From an uncultured Bacteroidales bacterium (GTDB lineage Bacteria; Bacteroidota; Bacteroidia; Bacteroidales; Paludibacteraceae): a stretch of 64,000 nt of DNA. Shown piece by piece: positions 18,904-28,870 of the stretch. The stretch lies in NCBI GenBank assembly GCA_903911085.1, contig CAIWCC010000117.1, positions 1-64,000 on the forward strand, written 5' to 3'. A model generated the notes under the pieces. The model did not search any database. It saw only the letters and a list, made by a program, of their open reading frames with translations, and was not told where the DNA came from. The translations under genes were made by a program, and so were the position numbers. The stretch's first letter is position 1. The number at the start of each line of letters is the position of its first letter.

Positions 18904-18947
18904 TAATCCATTATTTTTTCAAAATAATGAAAAATAATTATGGATTA
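18904..18947. terminator. Hairpin between the two fecR genes
   Basis: TAATCCAT near 18904 pairs with ATGGATTA ending at 18947. The stem continues through T-rich and A-rich sides (one or two bulges) to a small loop near 18921-18928. It lies in the 143-nt gap, so it may attenuate transcription or mark an mRNA processing point. Confidence 0.45.
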
Positions 18948-19017
18948 GCCTAAATGTTTTCGAGTTGAGATGTGTATTAATAAACAGGGAGCAATATAAT
19001 GCGATCTAACCTATTTA

Positions 19018-20028
19018 ATGCAGAATAAAACACAACAATTCGAAAAACTAATGGTGCATCATCTATCGGGGAGCATCTCCGAAAGTGATGAACTTTTATT
19101 GTTGGATATTCTCAATTCCGACCCTAAGTTCAAAATACAATATAATGAAATGGTAAAAACAAGAGCCATTTCACTCATTCCATTTATCGAAACTCAAAAA
19201 GCATCGAACTACGAACTTTTAATACAACTTTTGAATAATAGCTTGACATTGAATGGCAAACCAAAATATATGCAATACTTTTTACGGATTGCTGCCATCA
19301 TTGTTTTCGTACTTTCAACATCTACTTCAATTTATTTCATTTACACAGCATTCAATAATTCGTCAGATAACATGATGAGTTATCAAACTATTGTGCCACT
19401 GGGCTCACAATCTAAAATAATACTTCCCGACGGAACTGTGGCGTGGCTCAATTCTGGTTCAATTTTAATATACAACAATTCTTATGGAATTGAAAATAGA
19501 ACTGTGGAATTAACGGGTGAAGGCTACTTCGAAGTAAAAAAAGATAAAAATAAGCCGTTCTTAGTACACACAAATGCGATTCAAATAAAGGTTTTGGGTA
19601 CAACTTTTAATGTGCGTTCATACATTAATGACCAAACTGTTGAAGTAAATCTATTGGAGGGAAAAGTGGATGTTTCAGTATTAGATAGCAAAAGTATTCC
19701 AACCTTAACTTTAAAGCCAAATCAAAAAATGATTTACAATAAAAAAGCCAAAACAATGCAAGCTTTTGCTGCCAATGTTTCCAAATCGGCACAATGGCAA
19801 ACAGGTAAATTGTGTTTTATCGATGCATCGCTCGAAGAAATAGCAAAAGATTTAGAAAGGAAATACGATGTTCAAATATGCTTTCAATCAAATAAAATTA
19901 AAAGTGAATTTTATTCTGGAAGTCTTGATTTGAATCTGCCACTCAATACATTATTGGAATATATTGATGTAGATAAAAAATTCACAAGAACATACCACGG
20001 AAAAACTGTAACAATAAATATTAAGTAA
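19018..20028 (+). CDS. FecR-family anti-sigma factor 2
   Basis: 336 aa, collinear with FecR 1: LMVHHLSGSISESDE at the N-terminus, a membrane segment at about 89-110, a FecR domain at about 125-225 (VPLGSQSKIILPDGT, LTGEGYFEVKKDKNKPF, VLGTTFNVRSY) and a DUF4974-type end. It is an obvious tandem duplicate that has diverged. It sits 5 nt upstream of the receptor gene, so it is the more likely direct partner of that receptor. Only one sigma factor is present, so either both anti-sigma factors control it or one has another partner elsewhere. Confidence 0.95.
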   Translation: MQNKTQQFEKLMVHHLSGSISESDELLLLDILNSDPKFKIQYNEMVKTRAISLIPFIETQKASNYELLIQLLNNSLTLNGKPKYMQYFLRIAAIIVFVLSTSTSIYFIYTAFNNSSDNMMSYQTIVPLGSQSKIILPDGTVAWLNSGSILIYNNSYGIENRTVELTGEGYFEVKKDKNKPFLVHTNAIQIKVLGTTFNVRSYINDQTVEVNLLEGKVDVSVLDSKSIPTLTLKPNQKMIYNKKAKTMQAFAANVSKSAQWQTGKLCFIDASLEEIAKDLERKYDVQICFQSNKIKSEFYSGSLDLNLPLNTLLEYIDVDKKFTRTYHGKTVTINIK

Positions 20029-20033
20029 TACCT

Positions 20034-23000
20034 ATGAAAATCAAAACATTTAACACTGATAAAAAATACTCTATGTCTTTTCAAAAAACACTTATTCTTC
20101 TCGTTTTTGTCTTTTCTACATCATTATTTTCGGTATTGGCACAGAATATTAAAATTAATCTAAAAATTAAAAACCAGAGCTTAAGTGAAGTATTAAATCA
20201 GCTTGAAGTAAAATCAGGTTATTCTTTTTTAGTGAGGAGTAACGATGTTAATCTAAAAGAACTTGTTACTATTGATGTAGTGAATAAAAGTGTGGAAGAT
20301 ATTTTGACGATTCTTTTTGAAAAGAACAAAATTAATTTTGAAATAACAGGTAAGAGCATTTCGATTTTTAAACCTCAGAAAAATCAAAACAATACTCCAA
20401 CTAATGTTCCTAAACCAAATCGAAAAATTTCGGGTATTGTTCTCGATGAAAAAGGACTCCCAGTTATTGGTGCAAGTGTAATCATCCCTGGAACAAATAT
20501 TGGTGTAGCAACAGATATAAATGGACGCTTCACCCTCGAAGCACCAGCAAATGCAAAAATCCGCATTAGTTATATTGGGTACGAACCAAAAATGGAGGAA
20601 TTAAAAGCCAGTTCCGATATGAAAATATCGTTGGAACAAACACCAAAATTATTGTCTGAAATGGTGATAACTGCACAAGCCATTGGGCAAAAAAATGCCA
20701 TCCGTCAACAAATAAATTCCAACACCTTAAAAAACGTGGTGGCTGCCGACCGCTTGCAGGAAAACCCCGATGCTAATGCAACAGAAGCCATTGGTCGACT
20801 ACCGGGCATTTCAGTTTCACGCAGTGGTGGCGAGGGAACGGGACTGGTAATTAGAGGGCTAGAATCAAAGTATACCAATGTTACCTTAAATGGAGTGGCT
20901 ATGCCTTCTACAGGTGGTGGTCGCGAAACAAGTGTTTCTGGAATTTCCCAGTATGTACTACAAGGCGTTGAGGTGTACAAGTCATTAACCGCCGATATGG
21001 AAGCAAATGCGGTGGCAGGAACTGTCAATATGAAACTGAGACAAACAATTCCCGGATTTCATTCCAATGTGATGGCTCAATTTGGGTACAACAATATGAA
21101 TAATTATTGGGGTAATTATAAACTTCAAGGAGAGGTGAGTAATCGGTTTTTTAAGGATAAATTAGGTGTGTTTTTTACAGCAACTGCCGAAAAAGTAAAC
21201 CGTAGCACACAAACCATGAGTGCTGGCTATGGTTTAAATGGAATTGGTGTAGATAACATATTAATAAATACAGTTAATCTAAATGACATTCATAAAATAA
21301 AATATAGAAGGTCAGCCATGTTGTCGTTGGACTATAAAGTGTCACCATCAACAGTACTTAATTTATATGGTTTATACAATTATTCGAACGATGATAGTCA
21401 AAATCAATCGAAAAGTTATAATGTAGCTGCCAGAACTGTCAATAAAAATTTCAGTTATAATCCGTTTAATAAAACAAATATGATACAATCTGCTTTGAGT
21501 GGAAATACCAAATGGAAGTTTATGGAAATGGATTATGGTGTTGCCTTTTCACAAACAGTAAATGATAATCCTCAATCACGATCTTGGGGGTATGGATATA
21601 ATAAAAAACTTGTCAAAATTGACTTTAGTAATGCAGAAAAAAAAGCAAGTCCAGAAGATATTATCTTAAAATTTAATGACAATGTGGTCACGGACTCAAT
21701 TTTAGAATTAAAAAGTATAGGTCAAACTAAAAGTTATATGTCCGAGAGAAACTATACTGGATATTTGAATATAAAAGTTCCATTCAAAATTGCAGATGTA
21801 TTATCAGGATTTGTAAAATTTGGAGGAACCTACCGTACAAAAAAGCGTTTTCAGGATGTCACTTCGGGTTCGCAAGGTTTTGAAGTTAACCAATTTGGAC
21901 GATCTATTTTGGCAGATTCCCTTCCATGGTTAGTTACAGGTACTGATAATCAACTATCAGCAAGTGGCTTAGCTAATCATCAAGTGACAAATTTTATTGA
22001 TGGAAAATATAACTATGGGTCCTATTACGACTTTGATAAACTGAACCAGATTACAGATAAGTGGGCTCAGGTTTCTGATTATTATTATAATCAGGGATAT
22101 AATGTTTGGTCTCGTATATTTGGGGAAATAAATAAAATAGGTTTTAGTCAAGATGTTAGTGGCTGTATCATTAACGACCAAGATATAACTGAGAATTATG
22201 GCGCTGGTTATTTAATGACAGAATTAAATATTGGAAAATGGTTGATGCTGCTTCCCGGAGTGCGGTACGAAAAAACAAATGCCAATATGCATGGCTATAA
22301 TGGTATTATTACCACCTATACGGGGCCTGTTAATGACCCAATTAATGCTGATTCAACTTATGCCGAACGAAGCGATGAATTCCTTTTACCCATGCTTCAT
22401 TTACGTTTAAAACCAACAGATTGGTTTTATATACACTCTGCTTATACTCAAACACTGAGTCGACCAAGTTTTAATACAATGTCGCCAACAACCATGATAA
22501 ATACTAGTTTTGAACCTTTTTCTTATACTTCGCAAAACCCAGAAATTAGAGCCGAAAAATGGACAAATTATGATTTGCAATTTACCTTTCATGGACCCAA
22601 AATCGGCTTATTTTCAGTAAGTGGTTTTTACAAAACTGTACAGGATAAAATATGGGGAAGAAGCTTTACGCGTATTAAAGGCGATCCCATTATCAATCCA
22701 TTTCCAGATGTTTCTAATGTAATTGTAAATATAACAGAGAATCATCAATACCCAATTTACCTCAAAGGTGTAGAGGTGGAATTGCAAACATCATTTTGGT
22801 ATTTGCCTAAACCATTCAGTTATTTTACTTTTTATGCCAATTATACCTATACTGACTCAGAAACGCAATATCCTTATACAAGAATTTTGAGTGTAGTACC
22901 TCCAGGAGGTGGACGTCCGGTGACTATACGTAAAGATTCTACAACTACAGGTGTAATGCTAATGCAACCCAAACATATAGCCAACTTTTCGCTAGGGTAT

Positions 23001-23285
23001 AACAAAAATAGTTTAAATGTTTGGTTGTCATATCAATACAATGGCGGAATTACACAAGCTTATGATAATGTTATGGAAATGGAACCTGTTAAAGAATTTT
23101 ACAATCGTTGGGATTTACAAATTTCACAAAAACTATCCGGAAAGTGGAAAGGAGTTCAAGTACTTCTTAATGTGGCTAATTTAAGTGATTTTATGGAAAC
23201 AACCAGATTAAAAGGTGACCCTCGCCCTACATATTTGGAAAAATATGGATGGACGGCAGATGTGGGAGTTAGATATAATTTTTAA
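20034..23285 (+). CDS. TonB-dependent receptor with STN signalling domain (FecA-like)
   Basis: 1083 aa. The start at 20034 lies 5 nt after fecR 2; Met14 is an alternative start giving a shorter signal peptide (ends SVLAQ, residue 37). Order: STN domain (about 40-110), carboxypeptidase-D regulatory-like domain (about 131-203: KISGIVLDEKGLPVIGASV), plug (about 225-345: LPGISVSRSGGEGTGLVIRG) and a 22-strand-type barrel to a terminal aromatic (VGVRYNF). It takes up a glycan or other ligand across the outer membrane using TonB energy, and its STN domain signals to FecR. No susD gene follows, unlike the canonical SusC pair at 60798-64000. The ligand is unknown; the next gene encodes a secreted beta-helix-like protein. 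Confidence 0.93.
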   Translation: MKIKTFNTDKKYSMSFQKTLILLVFVFSTSLFSVLAQNIKINLKIKNQSLSEVLNQLEVKSGYSFLVRSNDVNLKELVTIDVVNKSVEDILTILFEKNKINFEITGKSISIFKPQKNQNNTPTNVPKPNRKISGIVLDEKGLPVIGASVIIPGTNIGVATDINGRFTLEAPANAKIRISYIGYEPKMEELKASSDMKISLEQTPKLLSEMVITAQAIGQKNAIRQQINSNTLKNVVAADRLQENPDANATEAIGRLPGISVSRSGGEGTGLVIRGLESKYTNVTLNGVAMPSTGGGRETSVSGISQYVLQGVEVYKSLTADMEANAVAGTVNMKLRQTIPGFHSNVMAQFGYNNMNNYWGNYKLQGEVSNRFFKDKLGVFFTATAEKVNRSTQTMSAGYGLNGIGVDNILINTVNLNDIHKIKYRRSAMLSLDYKVSPSTVLNLYGLYNYSNDDSQNQSKSYNVAARTVNKNFSYNPFNKTNMIQSALSGNTKWKFMEMDYGVAFSQTVNDNPQSRSWGYGYNKKLVKIDFSNAEKKASPEDIILKFNDNVVTDSILELKSIGQTKSYMSERNYTGYLNIKVPFKIADVLSGFVKFGGTYRTKKRFQDVTSGSQGFEVNQFGRSILADSLPWLVTGTDNQLSASGLANHQVTNFIDGKYNYGSYYDFDKLNQITDKWAQVSDYYYNQGYNVWSRIFGEINKIGFSQDVSGCIINDQDITENYGAGYLMTELNIGKWLMLLPGVRYEKTNANMHGYNGIITTYTGPVNDPINADSTYAERSDEFLLPMLHLRLKPTDWFYIHSAYTQTLSRPSFNTMSPTTMINTSFEPFSYTSQNPEIRAEKWTNYDLQFTFHGPKIGLFSVSGFYKTVQDKIWGRSFTRIKGDPIINPFPDVSNVIVNITENHQYPIYLKGVEVELQTSFWYLPKPFSYFTFYANYTYTDSETQYPYTRILSVVPPGGGRPVTIRKDSTTTGVMLMQPKHIANFSLGYNKNSLNVWLSYQYNGGITQAYDNVMEMEPVKEFYNRWDLQISQKLSGKWKGVQVLLNVANLSDFMETTRLKGDPRPTYLEKYGWTADVGVRYNF

Positions 23286-23341
23286 TTTAAAATACTAAGA
23301 TTTTTCTAATACAAATAATTATCAATAAAAAAATAACAAAG

Positions 23342-25099
23342 ATGAAAAACAAATTCTCTATTTTACTGATTGTGGCATTAATACTTCTCTGTCAGGTCGG
23401 TTTTGCACAAGACGTATTGGTGGTTGAGCCAGGTGTTGGTACACTCAATCAGGCAATTACCACGTATGGTGGTACTAAAATTTATCAATTAAAAGCAGGT
23501 GGATGGTATCAGATAACTGCACCCATTCAAAATGCAGGTTATCATCTACAGATTATTGGTCAGGAGCCAGCTGTAAAAGGCGGTATGCCAGCAACCTTGC
23601 AAACCAATGCAACTGCACAAGGTGTGGTTTTTGCCAAAATGTTTGATGCTCAGGGCGATATAACATTAAAAAATATATATTTTGTAAATGCAGATTTGAC
23701 TGGAGTTCTCGGTGGAGCCTTTTTGTTTAACACGGCAGATAATGCAAGAACAGTGATTGATAGATGTATTCTTGATCCCGTATCAGGTGGTAGTGCAATG
23801 AATTTATCTGGTCAAATGCAAAAATCCTATTTTACAAATAATCTATTTAATAGAATGGGGCATCAGTTAAGTCCGAATGATGGGCATTTTTTTAAGACCT
23901 CACGTACTGGAAATATTGGATTTGATACACTCTTAGTTCAGAATAATACATTTGTGTGTATTGGAACGAGTGTCCATAATGGTGACTTAGGAAGAACTTA
24001 TGTTAATAAATTTTCAAAATTTGATCATAATACTTTTGTAGAACAAAAAAGTCAGCTTGACTGGCATAAAATGGAAAGCGAATATTATTGGACTAATAAT
24101 TTGATGTTTGATATGAATACTCAACCCTGGAGTGTAACTTGGAATCCGATGGGTGGCTCTGATAAAGGTTTACCTAATACTGCATTAATTTATGCCGATA
24201 CAATTCCGGGCGATGTTTTTCCTTCAAATACAATACAATTTGTGGAATATAATATGCACTATCGGAATCCGAAATTTTATACTCTTATCAATGAACTCAA
24301 TACTCAGGGACAAAAAGATGGGAAGCCGTATCTAATTTTTATGCCTCTGGTTTGGCCAAAAGACTCATCGGCTGTTTCAAGAGAAACTAATTTGTTTGCA
24401 AATGACACTTCATTTCCATCTTGGAAAGTTGGTAATAATACAATTGATGTTGATCCACAATGGACTGATAGCCGAATTTACACTATGTCCGATAATTTTG
24501 TATTATGGACAAAACCTGCAACCCAAGTACATGCAATGGGTTATTCGCCCAGCAATTTCCCTATTGCTGCAAATTGGACAAAATATCATTGGGATCCAGA
24601 CGGAGATGCTTCCAATAATTTGACATGGCCACTATTTAATGGAGTTTATCGCAATCCAGCCATGTTAATTGGTTCTATCGAAGGATTGCCTTTAGGTGAC
24701 TTAAACTGGTTTCCTGAATCAAAAACTTTGTGGACAAAAAATAAATCTAGAATTGATGCACATTTAAAGGCAGCTATTGAAAGTAAACTGGATATGGTTT
24801 CTGGGGTTAAATCCATCAATCTGTCGGATATAAAAACTTCGTGTTATCCAAATCCATTTTCAAACCAACTTACAATCTCATATACATTAAAAAATGCTGC
24901 TGTGGTGAAATTGACAATTCTTACGCTCAATGGTCAAACTGTTACCGAATTAGTGAATCAATCGCAAGTGGCAGGTGATTATAATTCCAAATGGAATGGA
25001 ACAAATACAGATGGTAAATTGACACCTAATGGCATGTATCTTTATAGACTACAAGTAGGCAATAAAGTTGCTAGTGGTCGTTTTGTGAAAATAAAATAA
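23342..25099 (+). CDS. Secreted beta-helix-like protein with FlgD/T9SS-type C-terminal domain
   Basis: 585 aa with a signal peptide (VGFAQ, residue 23). Residues about 45-330 contain repeated short strands typical of a right-handed parallel beta-helix (ITLKNIYFVNADLTG, TVIDRCILDP, SYFTNNLFNR, LLVQNNTFVC, FDHNTFVEQ). Pectate-lyase-like enzymes and glycan-binding proteins of polysaccharide loci have this fold. The last ~80 residues (SCYPNPFSNQLTISYTL… GMYLYRLQVGNKVASGRFVKIK) form a FlgD-like Ig/T9SS sorting domain. It follows the receptor by 56 nt and is probably co-transcribed. I see no recognised catalytic motif, so lyase activity is only a possibility; DUF4957/DUF5123-type proteins are the nearest comparison I can offer. 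Confidence 0.65.
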   Translation: MKNKFSILLIVALILLCQVGFAQDVLVVEPGVGTLNQAITTYGGTKIYQLKAGGWYQITAPIQNAGYHLQIIGQEPAVKGGMPATLQTNATAQGVVFAKMFDAQGDITLKNIYFVNADLTGVLGGAFLFNTADNARTVIDRCILDPVSGGSAMNLSGQMQKSYFTNNLFNRMGHQLSPNDGHFFKTSRTGNIGFDTLLVQNNTFVCIGTSVHNGDLGRTYVNKFSKFDHNTFVEQKSQLDWHKMESEYYWTNNLMFDMNTQPWSVTWNPMGGSDKGLPNTALIYADTIPGDVFPSNTIQFVEYNMHYRNPKFYTLINELNTQGQKDGKPYLIFMPLVWPKDSSAVSRETNLFANDTSFPSWKVGNNTIDVDPQWTDSRIYTMSDNFVLWTKPATQVHAMGYSPSNFPIAANWTKYHWDPDGDASNNLTWPLFNGVYRNPAMLIGSIEGLPLGDLNWFPESKTLWTKNKSRIDAHLKAAIESKLDMVSGVKSINLSDIKTSCYPNPFSNQLTISYTLKNAAVVKLTILTLNGQTVTELVNQSQVAGDYNSKWNGTNTDGKLTPNGMYLYRLQVGNKVASGRFVKIK

Positions 25100-25210
25100 G
25101 CCATTTTGATTTGTTGGAAGCTTGAATTATAAGTCAATCTTCCAGTGAATAAATATGACTTTCTGACTTAAAAACAATTATATTATAAAAATTTTAAAAA
25201 CAAAAATAGT

Positions 25211-26275
25211 ATGAAAAACATGAATTTACTCAAATCAATGAAGACAATATGCATTGCATTGGGTCTATTAGGCACTTTGTTGGTTAGTGCATCTGTACCG
25301 GCATTCGACAGCGACAAGCCAACTACAACTTTAGTCACCTCATATACACAGGATTTTACGACAAACGTGTGGGATAATACAAAATTTTATGCTCAATGGG
25401 ATGCCCTTAATCCAACTGTTTTTACTGCCACCGACATTGCTTTAGGTTATTTGCGGTTAACATGGGATACTAAACGCATGATTTATTCAAAAACAAACTA
25501 CGCTACTCCTTATATTTTTGAAACTGATATTGAACATGAAGCGTACAAGGGAGGTATAGTATTAAGAGCTAAAGTTACTACTGTTGTCAATGCGGAATAT
25601 TTGCAAGATGCAAATTATGCTACTCCAAACTTTAATCGCGAGGGAATTGCACTTTATCCATCAAGCGATGCAAATTCTATGAATGTTCAATTTTCTGGAG
25701 TTGAAGCTGCAGCATCAACAACCAGAAGTCTGATTGTTGTTCCTAAGCCTACAGGTGTAACAAGTATGCTAACCAGGGGAGTTTTAAAGGTGGAAGATTT
25801 TGGAACATCAATTTATGTGTATTATAATGGAAATCCTTATATAAGAATTGATCTTGGTGGTCTGTCGGGAACTAATTATACATCTGGTACGGTCTACGAT
25901 GCCAATATGGTATCCAAAGGAACATTTACTGGTATGGAGATTGCAGCTTCCGGAAGAGTTGCAATTGCACAAAGAGTTGCTGCAAAGAGAATTTATAGTG
26001 CAACAATTAAAACTCCAACAATTGTATCAGGTGTAACCAATTTAATGTCTAAATTTAATGTCTCTCAGCTAAACTCTGCTATCTTGATGGATTTGACAGG
26101 TTTGAGTGGACAACAGTTAATATCTATTTGTGATATACAAGGTAAAATAGTTTTAAGTCGTCGAGCTGTGGGTGGTGAAAAATTAAAAATCGAAAAAGCA
26201 CTAAAAAGTGGCGTGTATATTGTAAAAGTTCAGGGAGCAGAGCAATCTATTAAAACAAAACTGTTTGTTAGATAG
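25211..26275 (+). CDS. T9SS-secreted protein of unknown function
   Basis: 354 aa. Three Mets lie near the start; the one at residue 10 (MKTICIALG) would also give a good signal peptide ending at about SASVPA. Residues about 40-270 look like a single beta-sandwich (SYTQDFTTNVWDNTKF, YIFETDIEHEAYKGGIVLRAK, YVYYNGNPYIRIDLGG), in the style of concanavalin/LamG-like domains that bind or cleave glycans. Residues about 285-354 form a sorting domain (ISICDIQGKIVLSRR, SGVYIVKVQGAEQ). I do not recognise a family. Its position between two other secreted proteins suggests a role in the same polysaccharide system. Confidence 0.6.
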   Translation: MKNMNLLKSMKTICIALGLLGTLLVSASVPAFDSDKPTTTLVTSYTQDFTTNVWDNTKFYAQWDALNPTVFTATDIALGYLRLTWDTKRMIYSKTNYATPYIFETDIEHEAYKGGIVLRAKVTTVVNAEYLQDANYATPNFNREGIALYPSSDANSMNVQFSGVEAAASTTRSLIVVPKPTGVTSMLTRGVLKVEDFGTSIYVYYNGNPYIRIDLGGLSGTNYTSGTVYDANMVSKGTFTGMEIAASGRVAIAQRVAAKRIYSATIKTPTIVSGVTNLMSKFNVSQLNSAILMDLTGLSGQQLISICDIQGKIVLSRRAVGGEKLKIEKALKSGVYIVKVQGAEQSIKTKLFVR

Positions 26276-26294
26276 ATAATCAGAAAATGAAAAA

Positions 26295-26342
26295 ATTCAA
26301 CACTGTCTAAACTTACGTAATGTAGGTTTGGACAGTTTGAAT
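26295..26342 (+). terminator. Long hairpin terminator
   Basis: ATTCAACACTGTCTAAACTTAC pairs in full (one bulged base, two wobbles) with the segment ending at 26342, around a GTAAT loop. The core is CTGTCTAAACTTAC against GTAGGTTTGGACAG. It lies 20 nt after the stop at 26275. Confidence 0.65.
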
Positions 26343-26374
26343 AATAGTTAAATTATAAATTAATATTTAATGCC

Positions 26375-28870
26375 ATGAAAAAAATATTTATACGAATTCC
26401 GCTTTTTATCATTCTTCTGCTGTCCGTTTTTATAAATGAATTGAAAGCAGGAGAGCCTTGTTGTCACATTATGATATGTTGCAAATCATGTAATGGTGGT
26501 GCAAAATTCTTAGTAAATAATGAATGGAATTCTTCTCATGATTATAAAGAAATAAATCAAGTAAGAAGTATTTTACAAAAAATAAAAGATGCGGGTATTA
26601 ACACGGTGATAATTGATATGACCAATGCCTCTCAATGGACTATCTTTAAGGATGGTTATGAAATAGGTGTTAATAATGTTCAGCAGGTGTGTAATGAGAA
26701 AGACATGAAGTACTTTATTTTTATAGGCGGACAATTGTCTAATGATACTAAAACAGGTTGTAATATTCCGTTGGAAACAGATGCATTTCAGTTCTGGAAT
26801 GATATGGCAGCAAGAATTTGGAATACATGGGCACAGAATCCTGCTTACAAAAGGTTTGGATATGGTGACGACCGACCAATGATTCTGGCGTTTTTACCTT
26901 CACAAACTTATTGGAGTCAGTACGATGTTAAACCAGCAGCTTACAAAACTTATTTGTCAAAATTTTATATTGGAACCACCCAGGTGAATGAAGCAATTGT
27001 ACCTGGTGCTACCGACGGTTGGGGGTATCGTAATTATTCACAAAATGCAAATGGGAATATAAGGTTTGCTTCGACCAATGGTGGGGTGAATCCTAGTGAC
27101 CCTTGGTATAAGATTGGTGTAGATGAATGGAGAAGGAGAGTGGAATGGGCATCGAAAGCTGAAAAATATAGTATCTATGGGTCGTATGATGATACTTGCG
27201 ATGCTATACAATGGGGTATAGCTGATACAAAAAATGTAACTGCGGAAAAAAATAAATATCCGGGCGACGATCCTTGGGTGTACTACAATATTTTGAAACA
27301 AATTGTAAATCCTCGAGAAAAAACACTTTATAATTTTGAGTTTAATAATGCCGCAAGTGGCACTCAAGGTTGGACTGGAAATTCAAATGTTGGTACCTTA
27401 ACACAGAAAACTGCATTGAATGGAACAGAAGGAGTCATAAAATCATTGAATGGCATTGCGGGCAATTCACCTGAAATAAAACTCGATTCGGTGATTGCCT
27501 TACCAAGTATTTATAAAGGTTGGGGAGGTGTCGAAATGCGCATTCGTCAAATAAATACGGGTGGTTCTACCACTCAAGTGTTTGACCCACAAGGAACAAT
27601 ATTTGATATAAAACATCAAAACATTTTAAGTTTAGCTGAAATTAAAACTCCAACATGGACCATTACTAATGAATCAACTGGTGATTGGATTGTTGCTAAA
27701 GCCGATATTTCTTCAATAGCTTCAAATACAATTACAAATCTGCTTGTAAAACCAATTGGAAACGCTTCGAGTGTAGGCAAAAATTTTGAAATTGATTATA
27801 TCCGGCTTACCGGAGTTCTCAAAATGGAAGTACCATCAGGCTTAACTTCAACTAGTGGTGACGGTTTTGTTTCATTGGAGTGGGGAGACAATATCGAAAC
27901 CGACATATCGAAATATAAATTGTATAGAAGCACCCAATTAGGTGGTCCATATACTTTTTTATCAGAAACAACAACAAGTACTTTTAAAGACAATACGGTA
28001 AATAATGATGTAACATATTATTATGTAGCTTCCGCTGTCGATACCAAAGGCGCGGAAACTGGTTTTAGCAATGAAACGTCTGCTAAGCCCAAAGGAATTG
28101 GTGTAATTAATGAATATGCTTTCAAATTTGATTTCAACAAAACAGGTAATATCGAAGGTTGGGTAGCCAATGGTGATGCAGGTGGATTAGTGCAGGCAAC
28201 AAGTCTCAATGGAATTGATGGAGTGTTAAAGTCGAAAGCAGGAATAACGGCGGTAGATCCGCGTATTAATTTTACTGCAGGGCTTACATTGCCAGCGGGC
28301 TATACATCGTGGAAAGGTGTAGAGGTTCGTTTAAGACAAATTGGTACTGATGGTATAACACCACAGGTATTTGACCCACAGGGAACTATATACCACGTTT
28401 ACTCTCCGGATAAATTGAGTTTAAGTGAGATAAAACCTCCTGTATGGAATATCGTTACCGAGCCCGAAGGAAACTGGATAGTGGCTAAAGGGGATATTTC
28501 TCTAATTGGAAATGGTTACATTACACTTACTTTTGTTGATCCTATAGGAAATACTGCGGGCATAGGTAAAAATTTTGAGTTGGACTATGTTTATCTAACA
28601 GGAGTTATTGCTCCTAGCGCAATTGCCGAAGTGCGGTCAAGGAATTTTGAAATTTATCCCAACCCAGCAAAAGACAAGATAACCATCCGAAGTGATAAAT
28701 ACAAAGTGCATAGCTTTAAAATAATGGACTTGCAGGGAAGAGTTGTTTACAGCAGTAACAAGTTTGATTCATTTCAACAAAATGTAGTTGTAAGTTTAGA
28801 GAAAGGCATTTATTTTGTAAAATTAGAGGGTGATACTGCTTTTAAGACTCAAAAACTGATTATAGAGTAA
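26375..28870 (+). CDS. T9SS-secreted putative TIM-barrel glycosidase with repeated binding modules
   Basis: 831 aa, with a signal peptide ending near residue 25 (LKAG). Residues about 30-310 look like a TIM barrel (INTVIIDMTNASQWT, MKYFIFIGGQ, DDRPMILAFLP, KYSIYGSYDDTCDAIQWGI, DDPWVYYNILKQIV), loosely like GH71/GH99-type or DUF5010-type proteins. Two homologous beta-sandwich modules (about 318-490 and 585-750; both contain TQVFDPQGTI-like cores) flank one Fn3 domain (about 493-580). A T9SS sorting domain closes the protein (FEIYPNPAKDKITI, IMDLQGRVVYSS). A Cys-rich patch sits at residues 29-39. Likely an extracellular glycan hydrolase, but the family assignment is tentative and no catalytic pair was identified. 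Confidence 0.6.
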   Translation: MKKIFIRIPLFIILLLSVFINELKAGEPCCHIMICCKSCNGGAKFLVNNEWNSSHDYKEINQVRSILQKIKDAGINTVIIDMTNASQWTIFKDGYEIGVNNVQQVCNEKDMKYFIFIGGQLSNDTKTGCNIPLETDAFQFWNDMAARIWNTWAQNPAYKRFGYGDDRPMILAFLPSQTYWSQYDVKPAAYKTYLSKFYIGTTQVNEAIVPGATDGWGYRNYSQNANGNIRFASTNGGVNPSDPWYKIGVDEWRRRVEWASKAEKYSIYGSYDDTCDAIQWGIADTKNVTAEKNKYPGDDPWVYYNILKQIVNPREKTLYNFEFNNAASGTQGWTGNSNVGTLTQKTALNGTEGVIKSLNGIAGNSPEIKLDSVIALPSIYKGWGGVEMRIRQINTGGSTTQVFDPQGTIFDIKHQNILSLAEIKTPTWTITNESTGDWIVAKADISSIASNTITNLLVKPIGNASSVGKNFEIDYIRLTGVLKMEVPSGLTSTSGDGFVSLEWGDNIETDISKYKLYRSTQLGGPYTFLSETTTSTFKDNTVNNDVTYYYVASAVDTKGAETGFSNETSAKPKGIGVINEYAFKFDFNKTGNIEGWVANGDAGGLVQATSLNGIDGVLKSKAGITAVDPRINFTAGLTLPAGYTSWKGVEVRLRQIGTDGITPQVFDPQGTIYHVYSPDKLSLSEIKPPVWNIVTEPEGNWIVAKGDISLIGNGYITLTFVDPIGNTAGIGKNFELDYVYLTGVIAPSAIAEVRSRNFEIYPNPAKDKITIRSDKYKVHSFKIMDLQGRVVYSSNKFDSFQQNVVVSLEKGIYFVKLEGDTAFKTQKLIIE

